A stretch of 64,000 nucleotides of DNA from Sphingomonadales bacterium UBA656. Its GTDB lineage: Bacteria > Pseudomonadota > Alphaproteobacteria > Sphingomonadales > Sphingomonadaceae. Positions 18,511 to 27,963 of the stretch are shown piece by piece (within the stretch, counting starts at the first letter, position 1; every line of letters begins with the position of its first letter). Position numbers and translations under genes: made by a program. The notes under the pieces were generated by a model, which saw nothing but the letters and a program-made list of their open reading frames with translations, searched no databases and was not told the origin of the DNA. The stretch spans positions 155,691 through 219,690 of the forward strand of contig DBOC01000006.1 in assembly GCA_002299895.1 (NCBI GenBank), written 5' to 3'.

Positions 18511-21500
18511 TCAAAACTCTTTCGACAGTTCGAAATAGACAAACCGGCCAACGGCATCGTGCAACGAACCAAGGAAACCATAGTTCGTCGATGCCAGCGG
18601 CGGCTGCTTATCGAACAGATTACGCGCACCTACACGGAACCGCGTACCCGAAAATGCACCCTGATCTTTTCCAGCGCGATATTGCACATACGTGTTCACC
18701 GTGGTGACGCTGGGCAACTTGTAAAACTCATTGTTTACTACCAGCGTTCCCGTGTCGAAAACCGAGCCGACATAATTGACCAAGATGCCTGCACTTACGG
18801 GACCTGATTTCCACGTCAGGTTTCCGCTCATGCGCCATTCTGGATTGCCGTTGACCTGGATCTGGCTGCCGGCTTGGGTAATTGTCACGCCGCTACCCAA
18901 TGTGCCCGCTGCGTTTGCGGCAATCAGTTGCGCCTGCAATTCAGATGCGGATTGTTCATATGTCAGAAGCTTTGACGCATTGAGGTCGATGTTGAAACTA
19001 CCCAGCAGCGTATTGCGTACATCATAGCTGACGCCGAAATCCAGACCGGCCAACTTGCGCAGCCCAAGATTGAAATAATCATCCTTCACATAATCGATGG
19101 TGCCGATGACTTGGGTGCCAACCGGTGCAAGCCGCACAACATTCGGGTTGCTGCGTCCGCCCAGCCGTTCGAGAAGATCGAACAAAATCTGGTTTTGCGC
19201 ACCTTGCAGACCAATGACGCCCTTAGAACGCAGCGACCAATAATCGACAGTGAAAGTGAGGTTATTGAAAGGCTGTACAATGACGCCCGCCGATAAGGTT
19301 TCGCCATTTTCAGGCGTCAGATTCTGATTACCTGACCGAACCTCAAGCGTGCTAATACCGCTGCAGGTGGTTGCCGGGTTCAGGCGGCAAGCGGCAAAGT
19401 CGGTGCGGGTATTTGCGACCTGTGTTCCCGCGCTGTAAAATTGCGCGAGATTGGGGGCGCGGAAATTCTGCGACCATGCCGAACGGAGTTTGATGCCGTC
19501 CATCACGGTCCATGCGCCCGCGACCTTGGTCTTGAACACATTTCCAAAGTCCGAATAATGCTCATCACGTGCCGCAACTTGCAGGTCAATCGACTGCACC
19601 AATGGGATTTCCATATCTTCGGAAATCACAGGTACCGCGAGTTCGGCATAAGCCGACACAACAGTCCGACGCGCTTTTACATCCGGCGCAGGGCTGGCGC
19701 CCATGATGTCGGTGCCATAACGGATACCTGAAACGCTATCTGTATAGGTGGTAGTGCCGTCCAAACGGTTATCGCGGTTATCCGAATATGTTTCGCGCCG
19801 TCCTTCGACGCCGCTGGCGAAACCTACGCCACCTGCAGGCAGGCTGAAAATATCATTGTTGGAAATCCGGAAATCCAATGTGCCAAGCGATGTCGTGCTG
19901 ATGCGATGCACGTCGACCAAGAAGGACTGGATCGTGGCCGCGCTGTTAGGGGTGCCATCGCCAATTGAATTATTGAGCTGATTTCCGCCGTTGAAGGGGT
20001 TGTATGCATCTGGGGTTGAGCGTGCGAGCGCCGCTTGAAACAGCGTGTTGCTGACGGCATTTTTGGTATTATCGTCGGTGCGCGCCCAAGAATAAGACGC
20101 CGCCGAATCCCATTTGAAATTGCCCCATTCGCCGCGCACGCCGAGCAAACTGCGAATGCTATCATCGGTTACGACGAATTTACGCGGACCAGTATCCACG
20201 GGACGATAGTTGGTGATACGCAGCGCAAGACCAGTTGTTGGTACGCCAACAAGGTCGGGCAGACGATTGGGGTTGGCAACGCCGTTGAACGTTGTTGGGC
20301 CAAAAGGATTGTAATAATTGGTGGTCGGGATTGAAATGACCGCGCTGGAAATAGGCGCGGATTGTTCGCGCTGACCTTCCAGCTTGGCATTATAATAGCC
20401 AAGTTCACCGAAAAGTTCGACCGATCCGAGTTCCTGACGGAAGGTGCTGAAAAGATTGATGCGGTCCAGACCGCCGCGAATGGTGCGATCGGGGTTCTCA
20501 TCATAGCGCAAAACCCGGCTGGTAGTGCCGGTGATACCACCGCTCTTCAAGCAGAGATTATTGTTGAAGACCGTGCTTGAACAGCCCGCCGCGGTATTTG
20601 TGATCGGCTCGATGTGGAAAACGCCCGAAGTCGTCAATGTCGGCAACGTCGTCGACGTTCCTTGACGGATGGTTGGTGATGGCGTGGCGACAACTGTAAA
20701 TGCACCCCAAGGCGATGAGGTGGAACGGTTGTCGAAGCCAGTGTCAGCTTCCCAAGGCGTTCCAACCAACGCAGGCATATGGTTTTCACTTGCCGCAAAT
20801 GGACGTTCGCTTGCGAATAGAGGTGTCCGCTTTGTGTAGCTGCCAAACAAGGTGAAGCGGCCACCGGACTTGGTTTTGAAGCCAGCCTTGATCGCGCCCG
20901 TTTTTTCGCTGGTTCCGTCTGCAGAGCCATAACGCGTATCAAAACGCAGTCCTTGATATTTATCGTCGGTGACGACATTGACCACACCGGCCACGGCGTC
21001 CGCGCCATACACGGCGGCTGCACCGTCGCGCAAAACTTCAATCCGGCGCGTTGCGCCCACCGGCAGCGAGTTGGTGTTGGCAGTTTGCACCGGAACAAAG
21101 TTTTCGGTCTGTGTACCTGGGGTCAAGATCATGCGACGTCCGTTGACCAGCACAAGCGTGTTACCGGTACCAACGCTGCGCAGGTTGATCGACGCGTTAT
21201 CGCCGCGGGCATCATTGAGGTTGCCGGTCGTCCGGGCCTCTTGAAACTGAACATCGCCCGCTTGCGGAATGGACCGGAAAAGATCGTCACCGGAAACACT
21301 TCCGGTAGCGGCGATACGGTCTTCGCTCAGTACCGAGACTGGCAGGGTTTCAGCAATTTTCGAACCTTCAATGCGGCTGCCGACAACGACGATGGCTTCT
21401 TTCGTTTCGGTGTCAGCTTCGGGCTGATCGGATGTGGTCGCAGTCTGCGCGAACAACGGCGTGGCGACGAAAATGGAACAGCCGATCAACAAACCGGCAC

Positions 21501-21519
21501 GCATTGAATTTTTGGACAC
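18511..21519 (-). CDS. TonB-dependent receptor (large, oar/TonB plug type)
   Basis: About 1002 residues from the GTG at 21519, which follows AGGGAGGCAAG; an ATG at 21567 is also in frame. Signal: NSMRAGLLIGCSIFVATPLF. The plug contains EAIVVVGSRIEGSKIAETLP and ATRRIEVLRDGAAAVYGADA, typical of sphingomonad receptors; the barrel ends FVYFELSKEF. It lies between ggt and a LysR gene. Substrate unknown; proximity to ggt might hint at peptides, but this is weak. Confidence 0.92.
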   Translation of the reverse strand: MSKNSMRAGLLIGCSIFVATPLFAQTATTSDQPEADTETKEAIVVVGSRIEGSKIAETLPVSVLSEDRIAATGSVSGDDLFRSIPQAGDVQFQEARTTGNLNDARGDNASINLRSVGTGNTLVLVNGRRMILTPGTQTENFVPVQTANTNSLPVGATRRIEVLRDGAAAVYGADAVAGVVNVVTDDKYQGLRFDTRYGSADGTSEKTGAIKAGFKTKSGGRFTLFGSYTKRTPLFASERPFAASENHMPALVGTPWEADTGFDNRSTSSPWGAFTVVATPSPTIRQGTSTTLPTLTTSGVFHIEPITNTAAGCSSTVFNNNLCLKSGGITGTTSRVLRYDENPDRTIRGGLDRINLFSTFRQELGSVELFGELGYYNAKLEGQREQSAPISSAVISIPTTNYYNPFGPTTFNGVANPNRLPDLVGVPTTGLALRITNYRPVDTGPRKFVVTDDSIRSLLGVRGEWGNFKWDSAASYSWARTDDNTKNAVSNTLFQAALARSTPDAYNPFNGGNQLNNSIGDGTPNSAATIQSFLVDVHRISTTSLGTLDFRISNNDIFSLPAGGVGFASGVEGRRETYSDNRDNRLDGTTTYTDSVSGIRYGTDIMGASPAPDVKARRTVVSAYAELAVPVISEDMEIPLVQSIDLQVAARDEHYSDFGNVFKTKVAGAWTVMDGIKLRSAWSQNFRAPNLAQFYSAGTQVANTRTDFAACRLNPATTCSGISTLEVRSGNQNLTPENGETLSAGVIVQPFNNLTFTVDYWSLRSKGVIGLQGAQNQILFDLLERLGGRSNPNVVRLAPVGTQVIGTIDYVKDDYFNLGLRKLAGLDFGVSYDVRNTLLGSFNIDLNASKLLTYEQSASELQAQLIAANAAGTLGSGVTITQAGSQIQVNGNPEWRMSGNLTWKSGPVSAGILVNYVGSVFDTGTLVVNNEFYKLPSVTTVNTYVQYRAGKDQGAFSGTRFRVGARNLFDKQPPLASTNYGFLGSLHDAVGRFVYFELSKEF

Positions 21520-21745
21520 TGTGACTTGCCTCCCTTGGCCGCCCCTCTGCGGCTTATGAATTTGCATCCGAATTGCAGCAAATTCTAAAATTTACAAGCC
21601 ATAGTTGTTACAAATTTGTGATTAATCCACACCGCAAGGCCATCGATTGATCAACAATTGTGCCGGATGCAATGATGCGGGTTGAAGCCATTGCCAATCG
21701 GGATGCCAAATAAAGCTCGGACTGTGTTGGCCAAAATATAGGCAT

Positions 21746-22648
21746 TTAGCCGGCGACCTTTGGCTGCGTAAAAGCGTTTTGCAACGCATCTAATATAGGG
21801 TCAGGATTTCTGTTTCTGAGCGTGATGGCGCTGACATCATAGCGGGCGCCATCGCTTGGCGGCATCGGCATGACCTTCAGATCGAGCGCGCGGGCTTCAC
21901 GATTTGCGAAGGATGCAGGCAATAATGTAATCATGTCGCTTTCGGCGACCAGCGCCAAGCAGGACAAGAGACTGAGAACGCGGTAATGCGGGAAGCCCGA
22001 GCGGCGCAGCCTTTGCTCTATCGCGGCCGGAATTGCAGAGCGATAATTTCTATCATAGCCCGGAATGGCCCATTTATACTGCAGCATCTCATCCGCGCCC
22101 AAGGCGTTTTGCGCCGCCGGATGGTACTTGCGCATCACCGCAACATAAGCCTCGTCGATGATCTTGTGTATATGAAAAAGCCGCTGTTCGGGAATGGCGC
22201 TGACGCTGGTGGAATGAAAAAGCAACATGTCCGCTTCGCGCTGGCGTAACCGGCTCGCGGCGATATCAAGGGGAAGCGTCTCGGCCGTCACGCGTATGTT
22301 GGGATGTACTTTGTAAAAGGATGTGAGCGCCGGCGCTAAGGATGCTTCCATGACCGCTGGTCCAGCAATGAGCCGCAAATGTCGGGTGCCGGTTAACACC
22401 TCATCGCCGATTTGATCCGCTAAAGCCAAAAGCTCTTCGGCCCGTTGCGCAAGGCGGTTGCCGGCATCGGTGGGGACAACACTGCGCGTCGTCCGGTTAA
22501 ACAATTCTGCGCCCAATTCTTGTTCGAGCAATTGCAACGATTTGGTAAGCGCCGAATGCGTCATGCCGAGTTCATTGGCGGCCCGGCTGAAGCTTTTGTT
22601 ACGGTACACAGCGACAAACCGGGATAATCTGCTCAAATTTATATTCAT
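21746..22648 (-). CDS. LysR family transcriptional regulator
   Basis: 300 residues from MNINLSRLSRFVAVYRNKSF. The DNA-binding domain reads SFSRAANELGMTHSALTKSL and the substrate-binding part follows (LRLIAGPAVMEASLAPALTS). It is divergent from the sterol-desaturase-like gene, with an AT-rich 90-bp gap where a LysR operator/promoter would be expected. It probably controls that gene and perhaps the choline-oxidation genes downstream. The effector is unknown. Confidence 0.9.
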   Translation of the reverse strand: MNINLSRLSRFVAVYRNKSFSRAANELGMTHSALTKSLQLLEQELGAELFNRTTRSVVPTDAGNRLAQRAEELLALADQIGDEVLTGTRHLRLIAGPAVMEASLAPALTSFYKVHPNIRVTAETLPLDIAASRLRQREADMLLFHSTSVSAIPEQRLFHIHKIIDEAYVAVMRKYHPAAQNALGADEMLQYKWAIPGYDRNYRSAIPAAIEQRLRRSGFPHYRVLSLLSCLALVAESDMITLLPASFANREARALDLKVMPMPPSDGARYDVSAITLRNRNPDPILDALQNAFTQPKVAG

Positions 22649-22738
22649 GTTCCAATAATTACATAATATGTATTTATTATTCAATTTTTTAAATTTTTAG
22701 CCTGTCTATCCCTAGCATCAATTGCGGGAGAGACATTT

Positions 22739-23674
22739 GTGACCATAAGCCAATTCATCAGCCAAAATTGGGTCGTGATATCATTGGCTGCCTTTGCTTT
22801 GGGCATCTTGCTCGAACTGGCTGCCATTCGCTTCCTGAAGCGCAAGGGCGAGGTGCCGCTAAAGGACTCGCTGCTCTCGATTTTTCTGGGGCTGGCGAGT
22901 GACCCGGTAAATGCCATATTTGCCTTTATCACTGCCGCCGCTTTGTTCGCAGCGGCCCCCTTTGCCATTGGCGATATACCCGTCACTTGGGGAACGTTCG
23001 TCTTGTGCTTTGTCCTCGACGATTTGCGGTTCTACGTGCACCACCGCATATGCCACCGCGTCCGTTGGGGGTGGGCGATGCATGTCGTGCATCATTCTTC
23101 CAGCAACTTTAACATGCCCATTGCGCTCCGTCAAAGTTGGATGAAGCATTTTACCGGCACGATGATGCTGAAAATTCCGTTGATTTTAATCGGCTTTGAT
23201 CCTGCTTTGGTTGTTTTTTGCGGGGTTTTGAATGCAACCTACCAATTCTTCCTACACACCGAGACGATTGACCGTATGCCACGGTGGTTTGAATTTATTT
23301 TCAATACGCCCAGCCATCACCGCGTGCACCATGGTCGCAATCCAGAATATCTGGATGCGAATTTCGCCGGCACGCTTATCATCTGGGACCGGATGTTTGG
23401 CACATTTGTCGAGGAGGACCGCGCGGTGCCCGTTGACTATGGCTTGGTCAAAAATCTGGAGACATTTAACCCCGTGACCATATTAACGCATGAATATGTT
23501 GGGATCGTAAAAGATACGACGCAGCGCGGGCTGAGTTTGTCGCAGAGATTATGTTATATTTTTGCGCCGCCCGGCTGGAGCCATGACGGGTCGCGTTTGA
23601 CATCGACAGACATCAAGCGGGAGGCGGGATTACTGCCCCATGACCATGCAACAGCTTCGGTGCCGAGGGCATGA
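22739..23674 (+). CDS. Sterol desaturase/fatty acid hydroxylase family membrane protein
   Basis: 311 residues from a GTG preceded by GGGAGAGA. Several N-terminal membrane helices and the three histidine boxes of the family are present: YVHHRICHRV, MHVVHHSSSNF and TPSHHRVHHGRNP, which bind a di-iron centre for C-H hydroxylation or desaturation of a lipid. The stop overlaps the ATG of the next membrane protein. Divergent LysR control is likely. The substrate cannot be told from sequence. Confidence 0.88.
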   Translation: MTISQFISQNWVVISLAAFALGILLELAAIRFLKRKGEVPLKDSLLSIFLGLASDPVNAIFAFITAAALFAAAPFAIGDIPVTWGTFVLCFVLDDLRFYVHHRICHRVRWGWAMHVVHHSSSNFNMPIALRQSWMKHFTGTMMLKIPLILIGFDPALVVFCGVLNATYQFFLHTETIDRMPRWFEFIFNTPSHHRVHHGRNPEYLDANFAGTLIIWDRMFGTFVEEDRAVPVDYGLVKNLETFNPVTILTHEYVGIVKDTTQRGLSLSQRLCYIFAPPGWSHDGSRLTSTDIKREAGLLPHDHATASVPRA

Positions 23675-24249
23675 TGCCGACCCATTACGCGCTATCTGAT
23701 GCCGCCATTGTCCTCGTGACCATTTTTGCAGGCCATGCGCTCTGGCGAAACGGCCGGGTTTTGCCGGCATTTGCAATGGCATGCTTTGGCATAGCGGCCG
23801 GTGTCGGCGTGGTGCGCTTTGGCGGTGGTTTGCAGGACGCGCTCGCCGCTTTACATTCTGGTGCGTCCCAATTGCTGGGGCTTGCCGGGGCCTTGGCGGT
23901 CGTATCGCATTATCTGTTCCCGCCAAAGGATAGAAACGGGATCGGCATAATCGCAATAATACTATGTCTGGCCACAGCAATCTTCTTTGTCGCGCACCCC
24001 TTTCTTGGCCCCCTTTTCCTATTGGCTCTCATGGGGGCTTTTTTTGCCGCGATTGTGCGCCCTGGCGCATCGCAGCCTAAATGGCTTGTGCCCGTCGCCT
24101 GCGCCGTGATGCTTGCCAATACGCTGTTCATTCGGCAGGCCCCGTGGCTTGATGCGGCGGTTGCGTGGCATGCCTATCATCTGGTGATTGCGCTCGCGCT
24201 CGCGGCACTCGCAAGGGGTGTGATGTCCACCGAACAACGCGTGGCATAA
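23671..24249 (+). CDS. Hypothetical multi-pass membrane protein
   Basis: 192 residues, strongly hydrophobic with about five or six membrane helices and no soluble domain. The ATG overlaps the stop of the sterol-desaturase-like gene by four bases, so the pair is co-translated. Not recognised by family; a partner or accessory of the lipid-modifying enzyme is the simplest guess. Confidence 0.72.
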   Translation: MMPTHYALSDAAIVLVTIFAGHALWRNGRVLPAFAMACFGIAAGVGVVRFGGGLQDALAALHSGASQLLGLAGALAVVSHYLFPPKDRNGIGIIAIILCLATAIFFVAHPFLGPLFLLALMGAFFAAIVRPGASQPKWLVPVACAVMLANTLFIRQAPWLDAAVAWHAYHLVIALALAALARGVMSTEQRVA

Positions 24250-24277
24250 TCTTAGACTAGCCTGCAGATGGACCCAG

Positions 24278-24293
24278 TTGAATAAGCGTTCAA
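24278..24293. promoter_or_regulatory. Possible operator upstream of the betI-betB fusion
   Basis: Inverted repeat TTGAA, 6-nt spacer, TTCAA, located 18 bp before the fusion gene start. Autoregulation by the TetR half of the fusion would need such a site; the repeat is short, so this is tentative. Confidence 0.35.
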
Positions 24294-24311
24294 TCTTTGA
24301 TACGCGAGGCT

Positions 24312-26309
24312 ATGTCTCAAATTAAAACTGATCGTCGCCAACATATCATTGCTTCGGCAATTGCCGTTTTGGCCGAATATGGAATAGTTGAATTCACGTT
24401 CAATAAGGTTGCGCAGCATGCCGGTGTCTCTGCGGCGTTGCTCGTGCATTATTTTGCGAACAAAGAGGCCTTGCTTGAAGCGGCCTTTCGTTCGGTCGTG
24501 CGCCAGTTGAACCAGGAGGCAACGGCGCGTGTTCGGCTCGCGGCTGGACCCCGCGCGCGCATTGAGGCGCTGGTGGACGCGCATCTGGGACATAATGATT
24601 TTTCGGAGGAAACGGCACGGGTTTGGCTGTCATTCTGGGGGCAAGCGCTGCATGTGCCGCAGCTTGCCCGCGTACAGCGGGCGCACCAACAGCGCATGTT
24701 GTCTAACTTGAAATTTGATCTGCGCAGGCTGGTTGACGCGCGCGATATATTGCCGATGGCGCATCATATCGCAGCAATGATCGATGGTGTTTGGCTGCGC
24801 GCGGCTATGAATGGTGGCGCGGCGCTTCAGAATGGCTTGGCCCGCGACCTTATTTTTGATTTCATTGCGCGCAATGTCGCGTCCACCCAAGCTGCTCCGG
24901 CTGCCTCGCATTTTGACACGATCAATCCAGCGACAGGGCAATTGCTCGCAACCATCCGCATCGACGGGCAGGCAGAGGTCGATAAGGCTGTCGCGCGCGC
25001 GGCGCACGCCCAAAGCTTATGGGCCAAAACACCGGGGGTAGAGCGCGGACGCATCTTGCATCGTGCTGCTGCCTTGCTGGTGGAACGCAATGATGTGCTC
25101 GCGCGGCTCGAAACCGAAGACACCGGCAAGCCCATCCAAGAAACCATCGCCGTTGATGTTTTATCCGGCGCCGATTGTATCGAATATTATGCGGGTCTAG
25201 CGCGCAGCATCGCCGGTGAACATCATGATCTGGGCACAGGCGCATTCGGTTACACAAGGCGGGAACCCTTAGGTGTCGTTGCCGGCATTGGCGCGTGGAA
25301 CTATCCCATACAAATCGCGTGCTGGAAATCCGCGCCCGCTTTGGCTTGCGGAAACGCCATGATCTTTAAGCCAGCGGAACTGACGCCACTGACCGCGATA
25401 GAATTGGAGAAAGTCTATCTTGAGGCAGGCCTTCCCGATGGCTTGTTTCAAGTCGTGCAGGGGAAAGCGGACACCGGTCGGTTGCTTAGCCTGCATCCGG
25501 GCATCGCCAAAGTGTCCCTGACCGGCGAAGTGGGTACAGGCAAAAAGGTGATGGTGGATGCGGCAGGCACGCTGAAATATGTCACCTTTGAATTGGGCGG
25601 AAAATCGGCGCTGATCATCTTTGAAGATGCGGATTTGGACGAAGCCGTATCGGGCGCATTGCTTGCCAATTTTTATTCGGCAGGTGAGGTGTGCACCAAC
25701 GGCACCCGCGTTTTTGTGCACAAGAATGTCCGTGATGCGTTTTTGGCAAAATTGAAGGCGCGGACAGAGGCGATGGTGATTGGCGATCCGCTCGATCCCG
25801 CCACCCAAATGGGCGCATTGATTTCGCAAGCGCATATGGAAAAGGTGCTTGGCTATATCGCGCTGGGGCAGCAGCAGGGTGCCACTTTGCTTACCGGCGG
25901 GAAGCGGGCGGTGCGGGGCAATCTGGCGCAGGGGGCGTTTGTTGAGCCGACCATCTTCACGCACTGCACCGACGATATGGCTATTGTCCGGGAAGAAATA
26001 TTTGGTCCCGTCATGGCGGTGCTCGATTTTGAAGATGAGGCAGAGGTTATCGCCCGGGCGAACGCCACAGAATTCGGTTTGGCAGCGGGTATATTCACCA
26101 ACAATCTGACGCGCGCGCATCGTGTCATCGCGGCGTTGGAGGCGGGCACCTGCTGGATCAACACCTATAATATCACGCCGATTGAAATGCCCTTTGGCGG
26201 CAACAAGCAATCGGGTTTGGGCCGCGAAAATGGCAAGGCAGCGATTGAACATTATACGCAGCTGAAGAGCGTCTATGTCGCTATGGAACCAATCGATGCC
26301 CCTTATTGA
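24312..26309 (+). CDS. betIB (fusion): TetR (BetI-like) repressor fused to betaine-aldehyde dehydrogenase
   Basis: 665 residues in one uninterrupted frame from the ATG at 24312 (an in-frame TTG lies at 24297). Residues ~1-190 are a complete TetR regulator: EFTFNKVAQHAGVSAALLVH then YFANKEALLEAAF, and a BetI-like ligand domain (RVWLSFWGQALHVPQLARV, MIDGVWLRAA). After a short linker rich in Ala, residues ~200-665 are an aldehyde dehydrogenase: GAWNYPIQIACWKSAPALA, catalytic Glu in TFELGGKSALI, catalytic Cys in AGEVCTNGTRVF, EEIFGPV. It is followed by choline dehydrogenase, as in bet operons. Confidence 0.9.
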   Translation: MSQIKTDRRQHIIASAIAVLAEYGIVEFTFNKVAQHAGVSAALLVHYFANKEALLEAAFRSVVRQLNQEATARVRLAAGPRARIEALVDAHLGHNDFSEETARVWLSFWGQALHVPQLARVQRAHQQRMLSNLKFDLRRLVDARDILPMAHHIAAMIDGVWLRAAMNGGAALQNGLARDLIFDFIARNVASTQAAPAASHFDTINPATGQLLATIRIDGQAEVDKAVARAAHAQSLWAKTPGVERGRILHRAAALLVERNDVLARLETEDTGKPIQETIAVDVLSGADCIEYYAGLARSIAGEHHDLGTGAFGYTRREPLGVVAGIGAWNYPIQIACWKSAPALACGNAMIFKPAELTPLTAIELEKVYLEAGLPDGLFQVVQGKADTGRLLSLHPGIAKVSLTGEVGTGKKVMVDAAGTLKYVTFELGGKSALIIFEDADLDEAVSGALLANFYSAGEVCTNGTRVFVHKNVRDAFLAKLKARTEAMVIGDPLDPATQMGALISQAHMEKVLGYIALGQQQGATLLTGGKRAVRGNLAQGAFVEPTIFTHCTDDMAIVREEIFGPVMAVLDFEDEAEVIARANATEFGLAAGIFTNNLTRAHRVIAALEAGTCWINTYNITPIEMPFGGNKQSGLGRENGKAAIEHYTQLKSVYVAMEPIDAPY

Positions 26310-27963
26310 AGCCGCAGATTATATCATCGTCGGCGCAGGGTCGGCGGGATGCGTGTTGGCGGACCGGTTGAGCGCCGATGGCGCGCATCGGGTCATATTG
26401 CTTGAATATGGTGGCAGTGACCGATCGGTCTTCATCCAGATGCCGGCGGCGCTTGCCTACCCCATGAATACCAAAAGGTGGAATTGGGGCTATGAGAGCG
26501 AACCCGAGCCGCATTTGAATAACCGGCGGCTGAACTGCCCGCGCGGCAAAGGATTGGGCGGATCATCATCGATTAACGGCCTTGTTTATGTCCGCGGCAA
26601 CGCGCTCGATTTTGAACGTTGGAAAGAAGAGGAAGGCGCAACGGGATGGGGCTATGCCGATGTGCTGCCTTATTTCAAACGCGCCGAAGGCCGGGCCGAG
26701 GGCGGCGATACCTATCGGGGCGGCGATGGTCCGCTCTCGACCAGTTATGGCCCGCTCGACAATCCGCTGCATCAAGCTTGGCTCGATGCGGCGCAACAGG
26801 CTGGCTATAGCCTGACCGAAGATTATAACGGCTATGCCCAAGAAGGTTTTGGCCGGATGGACATGACAGTGCGGAACGGCACGCGTTGTTCGGCGGCCAA
26901 GGCCTATCTATATGAAGCCCGCAAACGGCCCAATCTGAAAGTTATCGAAAAGGCGCTTGTGACGCGCATCTTGTTTGATGGCACGCGCGCCATTGGGGTG
27001 GAGTATGAACGCGCAGGTCAGTTGCATCATTTGCACGCGGCGCGCGAAGTCATCCTGTCGGGCGGCCCCATCAATTCGGTGCAACTGCTGAAGCTTTCGG
27101 GCATCGGTCCAGCAGAGGAATTGAAAGCGCATGGGATAGACGTGCGCGCAGACCGTCCCGGCGTGGGTGCGAACTTACAAGATCATCTGGAATTTTATTT
27201 CCAAATGGCCTGCACGCAACCCATCACTTTGTACGGTAAGGCCAATCTTCTCGGCAAAGCGATGGTCGGTGCGCAATGGCTATTCGGGCGATCGGGGTTG
27301 GGGGCGTCAAACCAGTTTGAAAGCTGCGGCTTCATCCGCAGCCGTGCGGGTATCAAATATCCGGATATCCAATATCATTTCTTTCCAATGGCGATTAATT
27401 ACGACGGATCTTCCTTGGCAACGGAGCATGGCTTTCAGGCCCATGTTGGCCCGATGCGATCAAAGAGCCGCGGAACGGTAACGCTAAAAAGCGCCGACCC
27501 GCACGACAAGCCCAAAATTGTGTTCAATTATATGAGCCATCCCGACGATTGGACCGAAATGCGGGCCTGTGTGCGGTTGACACGTGAGATTTTTCAACAG
27601 CCTGCCTTTGCGCCATTTCGCGGAAGGGAAATTCAACCGGGCGCGGATTGTATCACCGATGCGCAGATTGATGCCTTCATTGCCGAGCATGTCGAGAGCG
27701 CGCTGCACCCCAGTTGCACATGCAAGATGGGCAGCCCGCGTGACCCAATGGCCGTGGTCGATCCCGAATTGCGGGTAATCGGTGTCCAAGGACTGCGTGT
27801 CGTGGATAGCGGTGTGATGCCGAGCATCACCACGGGCAATCTGAATGCGCCGACGATCATGATCGGTGAAAAGGCGGCAGATCATATTCTTGGCAAGCCC
27901 ATGCTCGCCCCGTCAAATGCGCCATTTTACGTCGCGCCTAATTGGAATGACGCTCAAAGATGA
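26296..27963 (+). CDS. betA: Choline dehydrogenase (GMC oxidoreductase)
   Basis: 555 residues from MPLIEAADYIIVGAG; an ATG at 26275 is also in frame. FAD-binding IIVGAGSAGCVLADRLS, the GMC signatures GKGLGGSSSINGLVYVRGN and GGPINSVQLLKLSGIGP, and the C-terminal HPSCTCKMG active-site histidine region are all present. It oxidises choline to betaine aldehyde, the substrate of the fused dehydrogenase just upstream (overlapping by 14 bases), so together they convert choline to glycine betaine. Other GMC alcohol substrates remain possible. Confidence 0.88.
   Translation: MPLIEAADYIIVGAGSAGCVLADRLSADGAHRVILLEYGGSDRSVFIQMPAALAYPMNTKRWNWGYESEPEPHLNNRRLNCPRGKGLGGSSSINGLVYVRGNALDFERWKEEEGATGWGYADVLPYFKRAEGRAEGGDTYRGGDGPLSTSYGPLDNPLHQAWLDAAQQAGYSLTEDYNGYAQEGFGRMDMTVRNGTRCSAAKAYLYEARKRPNLKVIEKALVTRILFDGTRAIGVEYERAGQLHHLHAAREVILSGGPINSVQLLKLSGIGPAEELKAHGIDVRADRPGVGANLQDHLEFYFQMACTQPITLYGKANLLGKAMVGAQWLFGRSGLGASNQFESCGFIRSRAGIKYPDIQYHFFPMAINYDGSSLATEHGFQAHVGPMRSKSRGTVTLKSADPHDKPKIVFNYMSHPDDWTEMRACVRLTREIFQQPAFAPFRGREIQPGADCITDAQIDAFIAEHVESALHPSCTCKMGSPRDPMAVVDPELRVIGVQGLRVVDSGVMPSITTGNLNAPTIMIGEKAADHILGKPMLAPSNAPFYVAPNWNDAQR

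Noticed and set aside
25269..26252. Minus-strand frame of 327 codons over the aldehyde dehydrogenase
   Set aside because: It lies entirely antisense to intact catalytic motifs of the dehydrogenase and shows no family features.
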